Positions 27,382 to 38,747 of a stretch of DNA of 64,000 nucleotides are shown in pieces. Position numbers and translations under genes: made by a program. Positions within the stretch are counted from its first letter, which is position 1, and every line of letters begins with the position of its first letter. The notes beneath the pieces are model-generated. The model was not told where the DNA came from and ran no database searches. It saw only the letters and a list, made by a program, of their open reading frames with translations. The DNA comes from Piscinibacter sp047602365 (GTDB lineage: Bacteria > Pseudomonadota > Gammaproteobacteria > Burkholderiales > Burkholderiaceae_C), in contig JASGHM010000001.1 in assembly GCA_047602365.1 (NCBI GenBank), positions 682,001 to 746,000 on the forward strand, given 5' to 3'.

Positions 27382-28669
27382 ACTGAAGAGCGCCGCGCGC
27401 AAGGTCAACGGCGCGCGCCACCTGCGCGGCCTGCTGATCGACTGCAAGCGGCTGCTGTCCGAACGCGGCGAGGCCAACAGCGTGGCGATCGCGCGCGACC
27501 TGGTGGCTCGCTTCCGCGAGCTGCCCGAGGACGAGCAGTCGACCTTCTTCGAGCGCCTGTCGCGCGACTTCAGCCCCGACCCGAAGGCGGTGCTGCAAAG
27601 CGCGCAGGCCTACGCCGAGTCGCCCAGCGCCGACAACCTGCAGCGCCTGACGCGCACCACCGAGCCGCCGCGCCAGGAACTGTTGCGCCGCATCAACCGC
27701 ACGCCGGGCGGCACCGGCAGCATCGTCGCGATGCGCCGCGCCCTGCTCGCCCGCGTCAACCGGCAGCCCGAGCTGCAGGCCGTCGAGGCCGACTTCCTGC
27801 ACCTGCTGTCGAGCTGGTTCAACCCCGGCTTCCTGCAGCTCAAGCGGGTCGACTGGAACTCGCCGGCCCAGCTGCTCGAACAGATCATCCGCCACGAGGC
27901 GGTGCACCAGATCGACGGCTGGGACGACCTGCGCCGCCGCCTGCAGCCCGACCGCCGCTGCTTCGCCTTCTTCCACCCGCAATTGCCCGACGAGCCGCTG
28001 ATCTTCGTCGAGGTGGCGCTGCTGCCGGCAATGCCCGACGCGATCGCGCCGCTGATCGACAAGGCCTCGTCGCCGCTGCCGCCGAGCCAGTTCAAGGTCG
28101 CCGCGTTCTACTCGATCAGCAACTGCCAGCCGGGGCTGAAGGGCGTGTCGCTGGGCAACTTCCTGATCAAGCGTGTCGCCGAGGAGCTCAAGCGCGAGCT
28201 GCCGCAGCTGAAGACCTTCTGCACGCTGTCGCCGATCCCCGGCTTCGCGCGCTGGGTGCGCGCCGGCGCGCCCTGCGAAGGGCTGAGCAAGGCCCGCGCG
28301 CAGCGCCTGGCCGAGGCGCTGGCGATGGTGACGGCGGCCTGCGGCGGCGACTTCGACCGCCTGGCCCTGGCCGGCACGCTGCGCGCTCTGCAGCCCGAGG
28401 CCGCGCAGGCACTGCTGCGGCTGGCCGCGTACTACCTCGGCTGGCATGCCACCGACGGCGCCGGCGACCCGGTGGCGCGCTTCCACCTCGACAACGGCGC
28501 GCGGCTGGAACGCCTCGACCCGCTGGGCGACCTGTCGGCCAAGGGGCTGCGCCAGTCCTTCGGCCTGATGGTCAACTACCTCTACGACCTCGACAAGGTC
28601 GAGACACACCACGAGAAGTTCGTCCACGGAGAAGTGGCACAGTCACGCCTCCTGACGTCGTTGCTCTGA
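27371..28669 (+). CDS. matA: Malonyl-CoA decarboxylase
   Basis: A 432-residue enzyme of the malonyl-CoA decarboxylase family; it converts malonyl-CoA to acetyl-CoA and CO2. The helical N-terminal domain is followed by the acyltransferase-like catalytic domain. Key segments are HEAVHQIDGWDDLRRRL near residue 177, AFYSISNCQPGLKGVSLGNFLIKRV near 240 (catalytic serine region), CTLSPIPGF near 282 and GLRQSFGLMVNYLYDL near the C-terminus. The ATG overlaps the matR end, indicating translational coupling. The neighbouring malonyl-CoA synthetase supplies the substrate. Confidence 0.93.
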   Translation: MLDELKSAARKVNGARHLRGLLIDCKRLLSERGEANSVAIARDLVARFRELPEDEQSTFFERLSRDFSPDPKAVLQSAQAYAESPSADNLQRLTRTTEPPRQELLRRINRTPGGTGSIVAMRRALLARVNRQPELQAVEADFLHLLSSWFNPGFLQLKRVDWNSPAQLLEQIIRHEAVHQIDGWDDLRRRLQPDRRCFAFFHPQLPDEPLIFVEVALLPAMPDAIAPLIDKASSPLPPSQFKVAAFYSISNCQPGLKGVSLGNFLIKRVAEELKRELPQLKTFCTLSPIPGFARWVRAGAPCEGLSKARAQRLAEALAMVTAACGGDFDRLALAGTLRALQPEAAQALLRLAAYYLGWHATDGAGDPVARFHLDNGARLERLDPLGDLSAKGLRQSFGLMVNYLYDLDKVETHHEKFVHGEVAQSRLLTSLL

Positions 28670-28690
28670 ACCCCAAAACCAGGAGACACC

Positions 28691-29674
28691 ATGACCCGAT
28701 CGCTTCGTTCGCCCCTGCGCCGCGCCCTGCTCGGCACGCTGCTCGCCGCGGCAGCGCCCTGGGCGGCTGCCCAGGCCTGGCCGACCAAGCCGGTGACCAT
28801 CGTCGTGCCCTTCCCGGCCGGCGGCGGCACCGACGCCTTCGCGCGGCCGCTGTTCGCGCAGATGACGAAGAACCTCGGCAAGCAGTTCGTCATCGACAAC
28901 AAGGGCGGCGCCGGCGGCACGGTGGGCGCCAGCCTGGCGGCGAAGGCGGCGCCGGACGGCTACACCTTCTTCATGGGCGCGGTGCACCACGCGATCGCCC
29001 CGTCGATGTACCCCAAGCTCGACTACAACATCGAGACCGACTTCATCCCGGTCGGCCTGATCTCCAGCGTGCCGCAGGTGATCGTCGTGAACCCGCAGCG
29101 CGTGGCCGCCAACGACCTGCCCGGCCTGCTCGACTACATCCGCAAGAACCCCGGCAAGCTGAACTACGGCTCGGCCGGCAACGGCACCTCGCACCACCTG
29201 GCCGGCGAGCTGTTCAAGCTGCAGACCAAGACCTTCATCACCCACATCCCCTACCGCGGCGCCGGCCCGGCGCTGCAGGACCTGATCGCCGGCCAGGTCG
29301 ACCTGATGTTCGACGGCCTCGGCTCCTCGGCCAACCACATCAAGGGCGGGCGCATCAAGGCGATCGCGGTGGCCAGCGACAAGCGCGCCCCCGGCTTCCC
29401 CAACGTGCCCACCGCCAAGGAAGGCGGCGTGCCGACCTACCAGGTCGCGACCTGGTACGGCCTGTGGGCGCCCAAGGGCACGCCCAAGGAAGTGATCGAC
29501 ACGATGCAGGCGGAGATGAAGAAGGCGCTCAACTCCGAGGAGCTGAAGGCCGTCTGGACCGGCCTGGGCACCGAAACGCCGAACGCCTACGGCGCCGACT
29601 TCGGCAAGTTCGTCAGCGGCGAAGTGAAGCGCTGGCACGAGGTGGTCAAGGCCTCCGGCGCGAAGCTGGACTGA
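28691..29674 (+). CDS. TctC-family (Bug) tripartite tricarboxylate receptor
   Basis: A 327-residue periplasmic receptor of the Bug family. The signal peptide ends WAAAQAWP at about residue 30, followed by the family start KPVTIVVPFPAGGGTD, then GAGGTVGASLAAKAAPDGYTF and NYGSAGNGTSHHLAGELF. Receptors of this family bind carboxylates. No tctA or tctB permease gene lies beside it, so it must share a permease coded elsewhere or act as a sensor. Inside the malonate operon it takes the place of the MatC carrier known from Rhizobium, and malonate or a related diacid is its likely ligand. Confidence 0.88.
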   Translation: MTRSLRSPLRRALLGTLLAAAAPWAAAQAWPTKPVTIVVPFPAGGGTDAFARPLFAQMTKNLGKQFVIDNKGGAGGTVGASLAAKAAPDGYTFFMGAVHHAIAPSMYPKLDYNIETDFIPVGLISSVPQVIVVNPQRVAANDLPGLLDYIRKNPGKLNYGSAGNGTSHHLAGELFKLQTKTFITHIPYRGAGPALQDLIAGQVDLMFDGLGSSANHIKGGRIKAIAVASDKRAPGFPNVPTAKEGGVPTYQVATWYGLWAPKGTPKEVIDTMQAEMKKALNSEELKAVWTGLGTETPNAYGADFGKFVSGEVKRWHEVVKASGAKLD

Positions 29675-29690
29675 GCCCGGCGCCACCGAG

Positions 29691-30482
29691 ATGCCAGGCT
29701 CGATCACGCTGGAGCGCGGCGACGTCGAAGGCGTCGCGCACCTGACGCTGGCCAACCCGGCCAAGCTCAACGCCATCGACATCGCGATGTGGCGCGAGCT
29801 GCACGCACTGATGCTGCACCTGCAGGACCTGCCGCCCGAGGAAGCACCGCATGCGGTGATCGTGCGCGGCGCCGGCGGGCACTTCGCCGCCGGCGGCGAC
29901 ATCGTCGAGTTCGCCAGCTTCCGCTTCGAGGAAGACACGTTGCGCGACTTCCACGACAACGTGGTCGCCCCGGCGCTGCACGCGATGCTCGACTGCGACA
30001 TCCCGCTGTACGCGCAGATCGAGGGCAACTGCATCGGCGGCGGGCTGGAGATCGCGGCCTGCTGCGACATCCGCGTCTGCGGCGAGGGCAGCCGCTTCGG
30101 CGCGCCGATCGCGAGGCTGGGCTTCCCGATGGCGCCGCAGGAACTGCAGGTGGTGGCGCGCGTGACGCCGATGGCGGTGCTGCGCGAGATGCTGCTCGAG
30201 GCGCGGCTGTTCAATGCCGCGGCGGCGCTGCAGCACGGCCTGGTGCACGCCGTCGTGCCGGACGCCGAGGTGGCGGCGCATACGCTGGCGCGGGCGAAGT
30301 CGCTGGCGGCGCTGTCGCCGCAGGCGGCGCGCATCAACAAGCGCACGCTGCGCCAGATCGCCGCCGGCGGCCCGAGCGAAGAGCAGCGCCTGGCCCACTA
30401 CGGCTATGCCGACAGCGAAGAACACCGTGAGGGCGTGATGGCCTTCATCGAAAAGAGGACGCCGCGCTTCCAGAGAGGCTGA
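29691..30482 (+). CDS. Enoyl-CoA hydratase/isomerase family protein
   Basis: A 263-residue crotonase-fold protein. GAGGHFAAGGDIVEF near residue 65 and EGNCIGGGLEIAACCDIRV near 108 form the CoA-binding oxyanion hole. The second catalytic glutamate region is poorly matched (FGAPIARLGFPMAP), so the reaction could differ from simple hydration. It sits between the receptor and malonyl-CoA synthetase genes, 16 bp after one and 20 bp before the other. A role in the malonate operon is not established; it may process a substituted malonyl-CoA or a by-product. Confidence 0.82.
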   Translation: MPGSITLERGDVEGVAHLTLANPAKLNAIDIAMWRELHALMLHLQDLPPEEAPHAVIVRGAGGHFAAGGDIVEFASFRFEEDTLRDFHDNVVAPALHAMLDCDIPLYAQIEGNCIGGGLEIAACCDIRVCGEGSRFGAPIARLGFPMAPQELQVVARVTPMAVLREMLLEARLFNAAAALQHGLVHAVVPDAEVAAHTLARAKSLAALSPQAARINKRTLRQIAAGGPSEEQRLAHYGYADSEEHREGVMAFIEKRTPRFQRG

Positions 30483-30502
30483 CGCGGCCTGAGAGGGACC
30501 CG

Positions 30503-32048
30503 ATGAGCACCAACCAGAACCTGTTCGTCGCGCTGCGCGACGCCTTCCCCCGCGACCTCGATCGCACCGCCATCGAAACCGCCGACGGCCCCGGTGCGCC
30601 GCTGTACTACCGCTGGGGCGATCTCGAACGCGCCACCGCGAAGATCGCCAACCTGCTGGCATCGCTGGAACTGCCGGCCGGGTGCGCGTGTCGCGGTGCA
30701 GACCGAGAAGTCGGTCGAGGCGCTGCTGCTGTACCTCGCGGTGCTGCGCGCCGGCTACGTCTACCTGCCGCTGAACACCGCCTACCAGGCCGCCGAGATC
30801 GAGTACTTCGTCGGCAACGCCGAGCCGAGCGTGGTGGTGTGTTCGGGCAGGAACTTCGGCTGGGTGTCGAAGATCGCCTTCCAGGCCGGCACGAAACACG
30901 TCTTCACGCTGAACGAGGACCGGACCGGCACGCTGCTCGAGCGCGCCGCGTTCCAGCCCGACACGCACACGCCGGCGACCAAGGACGCCGACGACCTGGC
31001 CGCCATCCTCTACACCAGCGGCACCACCGGGCGCAGCAAGGGCGCGATGCTGACCCACGGCAACCTGCTGTCCAACGCACGGGTGCTGAAGGACTACTGG
31101 GGCTGGACCGAAGGCGACGTGCTGATCCACGTGCTGCCGATCTTCCATGTGCACGGCCTGTTCGTGGCCTCGCACGGCGCGCTGCTCAACGGCAGCAAGA
31201 TGATCTGGTTCGCGAAGTTCGACCCGGCCGCGGTGGTGCGCCGCCTGCCCGAGGCGACGGTGTTCATGGGCGTGCCGACGCTGTACGTGCGCCTGCTCGC
31301 CGAAGCCGGCTTCGGCCGCGAGGCCTGCCGCGGCATGCGCCTGTTCGTCGCCGGTTCGGCACCGCTGCTGATCGAGACCTTCAACGAGTTCCGCGAACGC
31401 AGCGGCCACACCATCGTCGAACGCTACGGCATGAGCGAGACGGTGATGCTGACCTCCAATCCGTACCGCGCCGGGGACGGCGAACGCCGCGGCGGCACGG
31501 TCGGCTTCCCGCTGCCCGGCGTCGGCGTGCGCGTCAGCGACGACCAGGGCGGCCCGTGCCCGACCGGCGAGATCGGCGGCATCGAGGTGAAGGGCGCCAA
31601 CGTCTTCAAGGGCTACTGGCGCATGCCGGAGAAGACGAAGGAAGAGTTCACCGCCGACGGCTGGTTCAAGACCGGCGACGTCGGCAGGATCGATCAACGC
31701 GGCTACGTGACCATCGTCGGGCGCAGCAAGGACCTGATCATCACCGGCGGCTACAACGTCTACCCGGCCGAGATCGAGGGCTACCTCAACGAGATGGACG
31801 GCGTCGCCGAGAGCGCGGTGATCGGCGTGCCGCACCCCGACTTCGGCGAGGGCGTGGTGGCGGTGGTGGTCGGCAAGCCGGGCTCGACGCCCGAGGCGCC
31901 GGCGCTGGTGGCGGCGTTGAAGGGCAAGATCGCCAACTTCAAGGTGCCCAAGCACTGCTTCGTGGTCGACGCGCTGCCGCGCAACACCATGGGCAAGGTG
32001 CAGAAGAACCTGCTGCGCGAGCAGCACAAGGGTCTGTTCGGTGGCTGA
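30503..32048 (+). CDS. matB: Malonyl-CoA synthetase (AMP-forming), frameshifted once
   Basis: An acyl-CoA synthetase of about 514 residues read in two frames joined near 30681. The first frame starts at ATG 30503 (STNQNLFVALRDAFP) and ends LELPAG. The second begins ARVAVQTEKSVEALLLYLAV. It carries the AMP-binding signature YTSGTTGRSKGAMLTHGNL, ERYGMSETVMLTSNP, the hinge TGDVGRIDQRGYVTIVGRSKD and C-terminal NTMGKVQKNLLRE with the catalytic lysine. One extra G in GCCGGGTGCG restores the frame if removed. With MatA it turns malonate into acetyl-CoA through malonyl-CoA. The short active-site ERYGMSET form matches MatB rather than long-chain ligases. Confidence 0.87.
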
Positions 32049-32256
32049 GCCCGCGCCGCTGGAATCACGCTGCCCACGCTGCGGCGGCGAGTTCCATTGC
32101 GGCGTCATGGACAGCGGCCCCTGCGCCTGCACGACGCTGACGCTGAGCCCGGCCCTGCGCGCCGAGCTGGGCGCGCGCTTCCAGGGCTGCCTGTGCCTGT
32201 CCTGCCTGCGCGCCTTGGCCGCCGGCGCGCCGCTCGATCTGCCACGCTCAGCCTGA
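32041..32256 (+). CDS. Small cysteine-rich CWC family protein
   Basis: A 71-residue protein with paired cysteines: CPRCGG near residue 11, CGV and CACTT near 20-30, and CLCLSCLR near 50. This is the cysteine-rich CWC family, which likely binds a metal. The GTG start overlaps the matB stop (GTGGCTGA), so it is translationally coupled to the operon. Its 3' end overlaps the convergent sensor kinase gene by 9 bp. Function unknown. Confidence 0.7.
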   Translation: MAEPAPLESRCPRCGGEFHCGVMDSGPCACTTLTLSPALRAELGARFQGCLCLSCLRALAAGAPLDLPRSA

Positions 32257-35200
32257 GCGCTCCTCCAGCGCCGCCAGGCCCTCGAGCAGCGGCCGCAGCT
32301 GGCGCGTCACCGTGTCGAGCAGACGGTCGACGTCCTCGGCGCCGGCACCATGCTCGCAGGCCGCCTCGAGCGCAGCGGCGGCGCGCTGCAGTGCGGGCAT
32401 GCCCAGCGTGCCGGAGACGCTCTTCAGGTCGTGCGCGTAGCGTGTGCAGCTGGCGGTGTCGCCCGCCGCGCGCGCAGCACCGAAACGCTCGGCAAAGTCG
32501 CACTCACGGTCGCGGAACATGCTGAGCAGGCGGCGGAACAGTTCCGGCTTGCCCATCACGCCGGCCAGCCCGGCACGGATGTCCAGACCGGGCAGCGGCG
32601 GCAGGCCCTGCAGGCCGGCCGGGCGCGCGCTCGCCGGCGTGCGCACCCAGCGCGCCAGCGTCGCGAACATCTCGTCGATCCGGATCGGCTTGGCGATGTG
32701 GTCGTTCATGCCGGCCTCCAGCACCTTGTCGCGGTCGCCGGCCATCGCATTGGCGGTCATCGCGATCACCGGCAGGTCGTGCCACTCGAGCCGCTGGCGC
32801 AGCTCGCGTGTCGCGGCATAGCCGTCCAGCACCGGCATCTGGCAGTCCATCAGCACGGCGTCGAAGGACTCGCGCTCGAGCGCGGCGAGCGCCTCGCGCC
32901 CGTCCGCCGCGACGCTGACCGCCACGCCGGCCCGCCCGAGCAGGTCGCGCGCCAGTTCCTGGTTGATGGTGTTGTCCTCGACCAGCAGGATGCGCGCGCC
33001 GGCCAGCGCCTGCTGGTGCGCATGCAACTGCTCCTGGCGATGTTCGTCGCGCCGCTCGCGCGGCAGCACGGCGCCGAGCGCATCGGCGCAGGCGTCGAGC
33101 AGCGACGAGGCCGTCACCGGCTTGGTCAGCAGCGCCGCGACCTGCAGCGACTGTGCCGCCAGGCGCCGCTGCACCTCCTCGCGGCCGAAGGCGGTCACCA
33201 TCATCACCGTCGGCGCGCGGTGGCGCAGCGGCGTGCGTGCCAGCTGCGCGGCGCAGTCGATGCCGTCGACGCCGGGCATGCGCCAGTCGAGCAGCACGAG
33301 GCGGAACGGCTGGTCGGCCGCGTCGGCGCGTGCGATCGCCTGCAGGCCCTGCATGGCGTCGGCCGCCGCCTCGCTGCGCATGCCCAGCGAGGCGGCCAGC
33401 GCGCACAGCAGCTCGCGCGCGCCATCGTGGTCGTCGATCACCAGCACGCGCGCGCCGCGCAGCGCCGGCAGCTCGGGCAGCGGTGCGCGCGGCGCGGGGT
33501 CGAGCCCGAAGCGGGCGCTGAAGTGGAAGCAGCTGCCGCGTCCGGGCTGGCTGTCGACACCGATCTCGCCGCCCATCATCGCCACCAGGTGGCGGCAGAT
33601 CGCCAGTCCCAGGCCGGTGCCGCCGAAACGGCGGCTGGTCGAGGCGTCGGCCTGGCTGAAGGGCTGGAACAGCCGCTCGCGCTGCGCCTCGTCGATGCCG
33701 ATGCCGCTGTCGTGCACCTCGAAGCGCAGCGTCACCGCGTCGCCCTCGCGCGTCATCTCGGAGACGCTCACGCGCACCTCGCCGCGCTCGGTGAACTTGA
33801 CCGCGTTGTTGCCCAGGTTCAGCAGCACCTGGCCGAGCCGCGACGGGTCGCCGACCAGCGCGGTCGGCACCTCGGGCGGCAGCTCGAACAGCAGCTCCAG
33901 CCCCTTCTCCTCGGCGCGCATGCCGACCAGGTTGGCGAACTGCTCGAGCACGTCGCCGAGCGCGAACGGGATCTGCTCCATCTCCAGGCGGCCGGCCTCG
34001 ATCTTCGAGAAGTCGAGGATGTCGTTGATGATGCCCAGCAGCGACTCGGCGGCACGGTGCACCTTGGCGACGTAGTTGCGCTGCTGCGCGTCCAGCCCGG
34101 TCTGCAGCGCCAGCCACGACATGCCGAGGATGGCGTTCATCGGCGTGCGGATCTCGTGGCTCATCGTCGCCAGGAACTCGCTCTTCGCCTGGGTGGCCGC
34201 TTCGGCCGCCTGCTGCGCGCGCTCGAGCTGCTCGGTGCGTTCCTGCACACGCTGCTCGAGGCCGGTGGCGAGCGCACGCACCTCGTCCTCGGCGCGGCGG
34301 CGCGCGGTGGTGTCGGAGAACACCACCACGGCACCCCGGTTGTGGCCGTCGGCATCGAGCAGCGGCCGCGCGGTGGCGGTCAGCCAGCGGCCATCGTCGA
34401 CATCGTGGCCGGTCAGGCGCATGTAGATGTCCATCTTGTCGACCGACTCGCCGCGCCCGGCGCGCGCCAACGGCAGTTCGCGCGCCGGGATCGGCGTGAC
34501 CCGGTCGGCCTGGCACAGCTGGAAGCGTTCGCGCCAGTTGCCGTCGCGCCCGATGCTCAGGCCCGGCCCGGCGATCGCCTCGGCAGCCGGGTTGTACGTG
34601 AGCAGCTCGCCGTGTTCGTCGGCCACCAGCACCGAGTCGCCGATGCCGTCGAGCACCGAACGCAGGATGCGTGTCTGCTTGGCCAGCTCCTGGCGCCGAC
34701 GGCGCAGCCGCACCGTGAACACGATCGTGGCGGCCAGCGTGACCACGGTCGCGCCGACCAGCGTCCACAGCCAGCGCTGCTGCAGCTCGCGGCGGGCCAG
34801 CTGCGCGCTCTGCTGCTCGTTGCGGTGGGTCAGCTCGGCCAGCTCGCGGGCGCGGCCCTCGTCGCGGTAGCGCTGCAGCAGCTGCATGATGCGCACGCTG
34901 GAGCGTTCGCGCGCTGCCTTCGCCGTCATCTCGGCCGCTTCGATCGAGAGCCGGTAAGCGCGCTGGTGGTCGCCCTCCAGCGCCGAGATCGCCGCCATGC
35001 GGCGGGCGCTCTCGCTCAGGTAAAGCGGGAAGCCGACCTCGCGCGCCAGCGCATAGGCGCGCTCGGCATCGGCGCGCGCCAGGGCCTTGTGGCCGATCGC
35101 TTCGTGGTTGGTGCTGCGCGCGCTCAGCGCGAACCACTGGCCGATGCGGTTCGGGCGGGCATCGTAGGCCTGGATGATCTGATTGAGCAGGCCCAGTGCA

Positions 35201-36061
35201 CGTTCGTGCTCGCCACGCTCGCGGTGCAGGTCCGCCAGGCTGTAGAGCGCGAAGTTGTAGGCGAACGGTGCACCGATCTGGCGGAACAGCTCGACCGCCT
35301 GCTCGGCGGTGCGCTGCGATGCGACGTAAGTCCTGCCGCCGCCGCTGCTGGCCCGACACGCCGAGCAGCGCGAAGGCCTCTAGCCAGGCGCGAGCGTGCC
35401 GCCTTCGCCTGTTCGAGCATCTGCTCGTAGTGGCGAGCGGCGTCCTCGCTGCGCTCGGTCATGTCGAACGCGATCGCCATGCCCTGGTGGGCATGCACCA
35501 GCGCCATCGGATGGTGCTCGCGCTCGGCGATCTGCATCGCCTGCACGGCGAAGGCCACCTGGTCGTCGAGCTGACCGAAGCGGCCGTACATCGTGCCCAG
35601 GCGCAGCAGCGCCTCGCTGAGCAGGTCGGGACGCTGCGCGCCGTCGAGCAGCGAGACGCTGCGTGTGGCCGCCTCGACTAGGCGATCGATGCGCCCCTGG
35701 TTGACGGCGATGATCGCCATGCTCAGCTCGGCCTCGGCCTCGCCGACCTTGTCGCCGCCGGCCCGCGCGATGCCGCCGGCGCGCTCGGCGCTGGCCGCGG
35801 CCGCATCGGTCTCGCCGAGGTAGGTCTGGATGCGCGCCAGCAGGTTGACGGCGCGTGCCTGGTCGGCGACCGGCGCATTGGCAGGAAGCTCGCCCTGCAG
35901 CCAGCGGGCACGTTCGTAGCGCCGCCGGCACGTCGTTCTCGGCCAGCGCACGCACCGCGTCGGCCTCGCGGCGCCAGTCGGGCAGCGGCAGCGCCGTGGC
36001 CGCGCCGGCGCACAGCCCGAGCAGGGCTGCCAGAGCGAGTGCTGCGGCTCGGGCAATTCAC
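32248..36061 (-). CDS. TPR-containing hybrid sensor histidine kinase (HisKA-HATPase-REC-REC-Hpt), frameshifted several times
   Basis: A phosphorelay kinase of about 1270 residues. Order: signal peptide; periplasmic TPR-like repeats (about 35000-35950); one membrane segment (LVGATVVTLAATIVF, near 34730); PAS domain; coiled coil; H-box FLATMSHEIRTPMN with the histidine at 34156-34158; ATPase motifs NLGNNAVKF and GTGLGLAIC; receiver 1 (Asp near 33287, LVLLDWRMPG); receiver 2 (Asp near 32846, VLMDCQMPVLDG); Hpt histidine near 32432 (YAHDLKSVSG). The reading frame changes near 35920, 35392 and 35335, each by one extra base. A fourth extra base in the GGG run at 36051-36053 is inferred, because then GTG 36061 overlaps the receptor stop (GTGA) and gives a good signal peptide, MNCRAAALALAALLGL. 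No DNA-binding regulator is adjacent. Confidence 0.82.
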
Positions 36062-38662
36062 AGCGCCACGCTCAGCCCGAGCGCCCATTGCCGGTCGTTG
36101 ACCCAGGCCCCCTGCGGCCGCCTCGCCGAGCCGTAGTCGGCACGGCGCAGCGTGCCGAGCAGGTTGCCAGCCTCCAGGCTCAGCGTGACCCGGTCGTCCA
36201 GCCGCAGCGCCAGCGCGCCGTCCAGCCAGCCGTAGCTGCGCGCGTAGACCGGCAGCGCGCCGAGGCCGACCACGCTGCTCACGCCGGACAGGAAGCGGCT
36301 GCGCCAGTTCCAGGCCAGCCGCGCGCTCCACGGCCCATGTTCGTACAGCCCGATCAGGTTCAGGCTGTGGCGCGACAGGTTCTGCAGCGGCGCCTCGGTG
36401 CCGAGGCGTCGGTCGGGTGTGCTGCTGTCGACCAGCGTGTAGTTCGCCTGCAGCCCCAGGCCACGCCACGCGCCGGGCAGCTGGTCGAAGAAGCGCTGCC
36501 AGGCCAGTTCGGCGCCGCGGATGCGCGCCGGATCGCTGTTGTACGGGCGGCTCACCTGGTAGGTGACGCCATCGTAGGTCTCGGGCTGGCTGGCGTTGGC
36601 GACGAAGCCGTCGACCCGCTTCCAGAACAGCGTCGCCGAGAACGCCTGGGCGGTGTCGGCAAGCTGCTCCAGCGCGAGGTCGAGGTTGTGCGCCCGCACC
36701 GGGCGCAGCGCCGGGTTGCCGGCACTGCCCTGGTTCAGCGTCGGGTCGACCGTGTTGCGCAGCAGCGAGAGCGAGGGCGAGAGCTGGTCGAAGTTCGGCC
36801 GCGTGATCGTGCGCGAGGCCGCGGCGCGCCACTGCCAGCCACCGCCCAGGCGCTGGCGCAGCACGGCACTGGGCAGCCAGTCGGTCTCGCGCGCTTGCGC
36901 CTGCAGCGGCGCCACGCCGCCGCTGTCCGGCAGCGAACGGCTGCCGGACAGCCGCGAATGCGTGCGCAACACACGCAGCCCCAGCTGGCCATCGAGCTGC
37001 GCCTCCACGGCCTGCCAGTCGCTGCGCAGGTAGAGCGCGTCGCTGCGCTCGCGGATCTGCCACACGCCCAGCGGGTTGCCGGCGGTCGGCAGGGGTGTGC
37101 TGATGCCGAAGGCTTCGCGCAGCGCGGCGGCGTCGCGTGCGTCGCCCAGTTCGGCGATCAGGAAGCCGTTCACGCTGGTGGCCCGGCCGTCGAGGAAGTC
37201 GCCGAAGGGCGAGGGCCGCACCCGCCCCGGCGTGTCGGCCGCACCGAGGCCGCTGACGGCCACGTCGCCGAAGACCAGCCCCGGCGCATTGCCGGCGCGG
37301 CGGTCGGCGCGCCGCCAGCCCAGCGCCAGGCGTTGGAGCGGGCCGTCTCTCGGGCTGCCACTCGCCGTCGACCCGCAGCGCCGCCAGCGAGGCATCGAAC
37401 GGACGGACGCGGTAGGCCAGGCCGGTGTAGCGCAGGTTGGTCGGGTCGAGCAGGTCGGTTCCGGCGATCGAGGTGGCCGGCACAGTGCCTGACAGTTCGT
37501 GTCGGAACTGGGCCACCTGCGCGGCCATGAACGGCCCGGAGAAGAACAGCCGGTTGTGGCTGCGCAGGTGGCTCAGATCGGTGCTCCAGCGCCATTGCTC
37601 GGCCTGGTGGCTGCCGCCGACCGCCAGCTGACGCGTGCGATCGAGCGTGTCGCGAGCAAAGCCGAGGATGGACACCGGTGCGTCGGTCCAGGTGATGCTG
37701 CGCAGGTCGTTGCTGCCGTCGAACAGCCTCAGGCTGCCGGGAACGAAGCCGCTGCCCGCCGAGGCGTTGATCTGGTGCGAGTCCTGCCGCGTGCGCAGTT
37801 CGGCGGCATGCGCTTCGGCGTGCAATTCCAGTGCCGGCTGCGGACGCCACTGCAGCACCGCGCTGCCGCCGACCCGCCGGCGCACGCCCAGGCTGACCGT
37901 CTCCGAGCTGCTGCCCGGCGCCGCGATGGTCTGGCCGGGCAGCAGGTCGCTGCGCAGCGCCGGCGCGCCGGTGCCCTTCTGGTCCTCGCGCCAGGCACGT
38001 TCCTGGAAGCTCAGGTTGAGCAGCAGGCCGAACTCACCGCCGGCCTCCAGCGCCTGGCGCCGGCTCAGCAGCACGCTGCCCTGGCCGGCCGAACGCCGCG
38101 CCAGGTCCGCATGGGCGATGCGTGCCGACAGCACCGTCGCCGCCCCGGCGAAGTCGAACGGGCGCCGCGTGCGCAGGTCGACGCTGCCGCCCAGACCGCC
38201 CTCGATGCGCTCGGCCGACGCCGTCTTGAAGACGTCGATGCCGGAGAGCATCTCGGCGGCGAAGTCGGCCGGGTCGAGCGTGCGGCCGCTGCCGGCAGTG
38301 AACACCTCGCGGCCGTTGAGCGTGGTCTCCACCTGCGACAGGCCGCGGACCGCGAAGGCCGAGGCTTCGCCGCGCTCGCGGGTCACCTGCACGCCGGTGA
38401 TGCGCTGCAGCGCGTCGCCGACACTGAGGTCGGGCAGCTTGTGGATCTCGGCGGCCACGACACCATCGACGATGCCGGCCGCCTCGCGCTTGCGCGCCTG
38501 CGCCGACTCGGCGCTGGCCCGCGTGCCGCGCACCAGCACCTCGTCCAGGCGCGCGGTGTCGCTGGCCTGCGCAGGCGCAACAAGCAGCCCCGCGGCGATG
38601 CTCGCCGTTCCCACCAACCGGGGCCCTGTCGTGCAGGGCCATCTGCCACGATCTGCCGCCAT
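36058..38662 (-). CDS. TonB-dependent outer-membrane receptor, frameshifted once
   Basis: An outer-membrane receptor of about 867 residues. Signal peptide, then TonB-box-like LDEVLVRGTRAS, plug domain (GDALQRITGVQVTRERGEAS, VRGLSQVETTLNGREVF, IDVFKTASAERIEGGLGGSVDLRTRRPFDF) and a long beta-barrel ending GAWVNDRQWALGLSVAL. The plug wording matches the Caulobacter-type receptors often used for carbohydrate or other non-siderophore import. The frame shifts near 37345-37353 (one extra base; GEWQP then RDGPLQRLALGWRR). ATG 38662 is the likely start, with ATG further upstream possible. The stop overlaps the sensor kinase start, so receptor and kinase are made together. It is divergent from gspA. 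Confidence 0.83.
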
Positions 38663-38747
38663 GGTGCAGCCATGCTCATCCACGCCGGCCTGGCGCGATA
38701 TCGGCATCAACCCGGGAGGGCGCAGCCGGCACGCTATCCTGCGCGCC

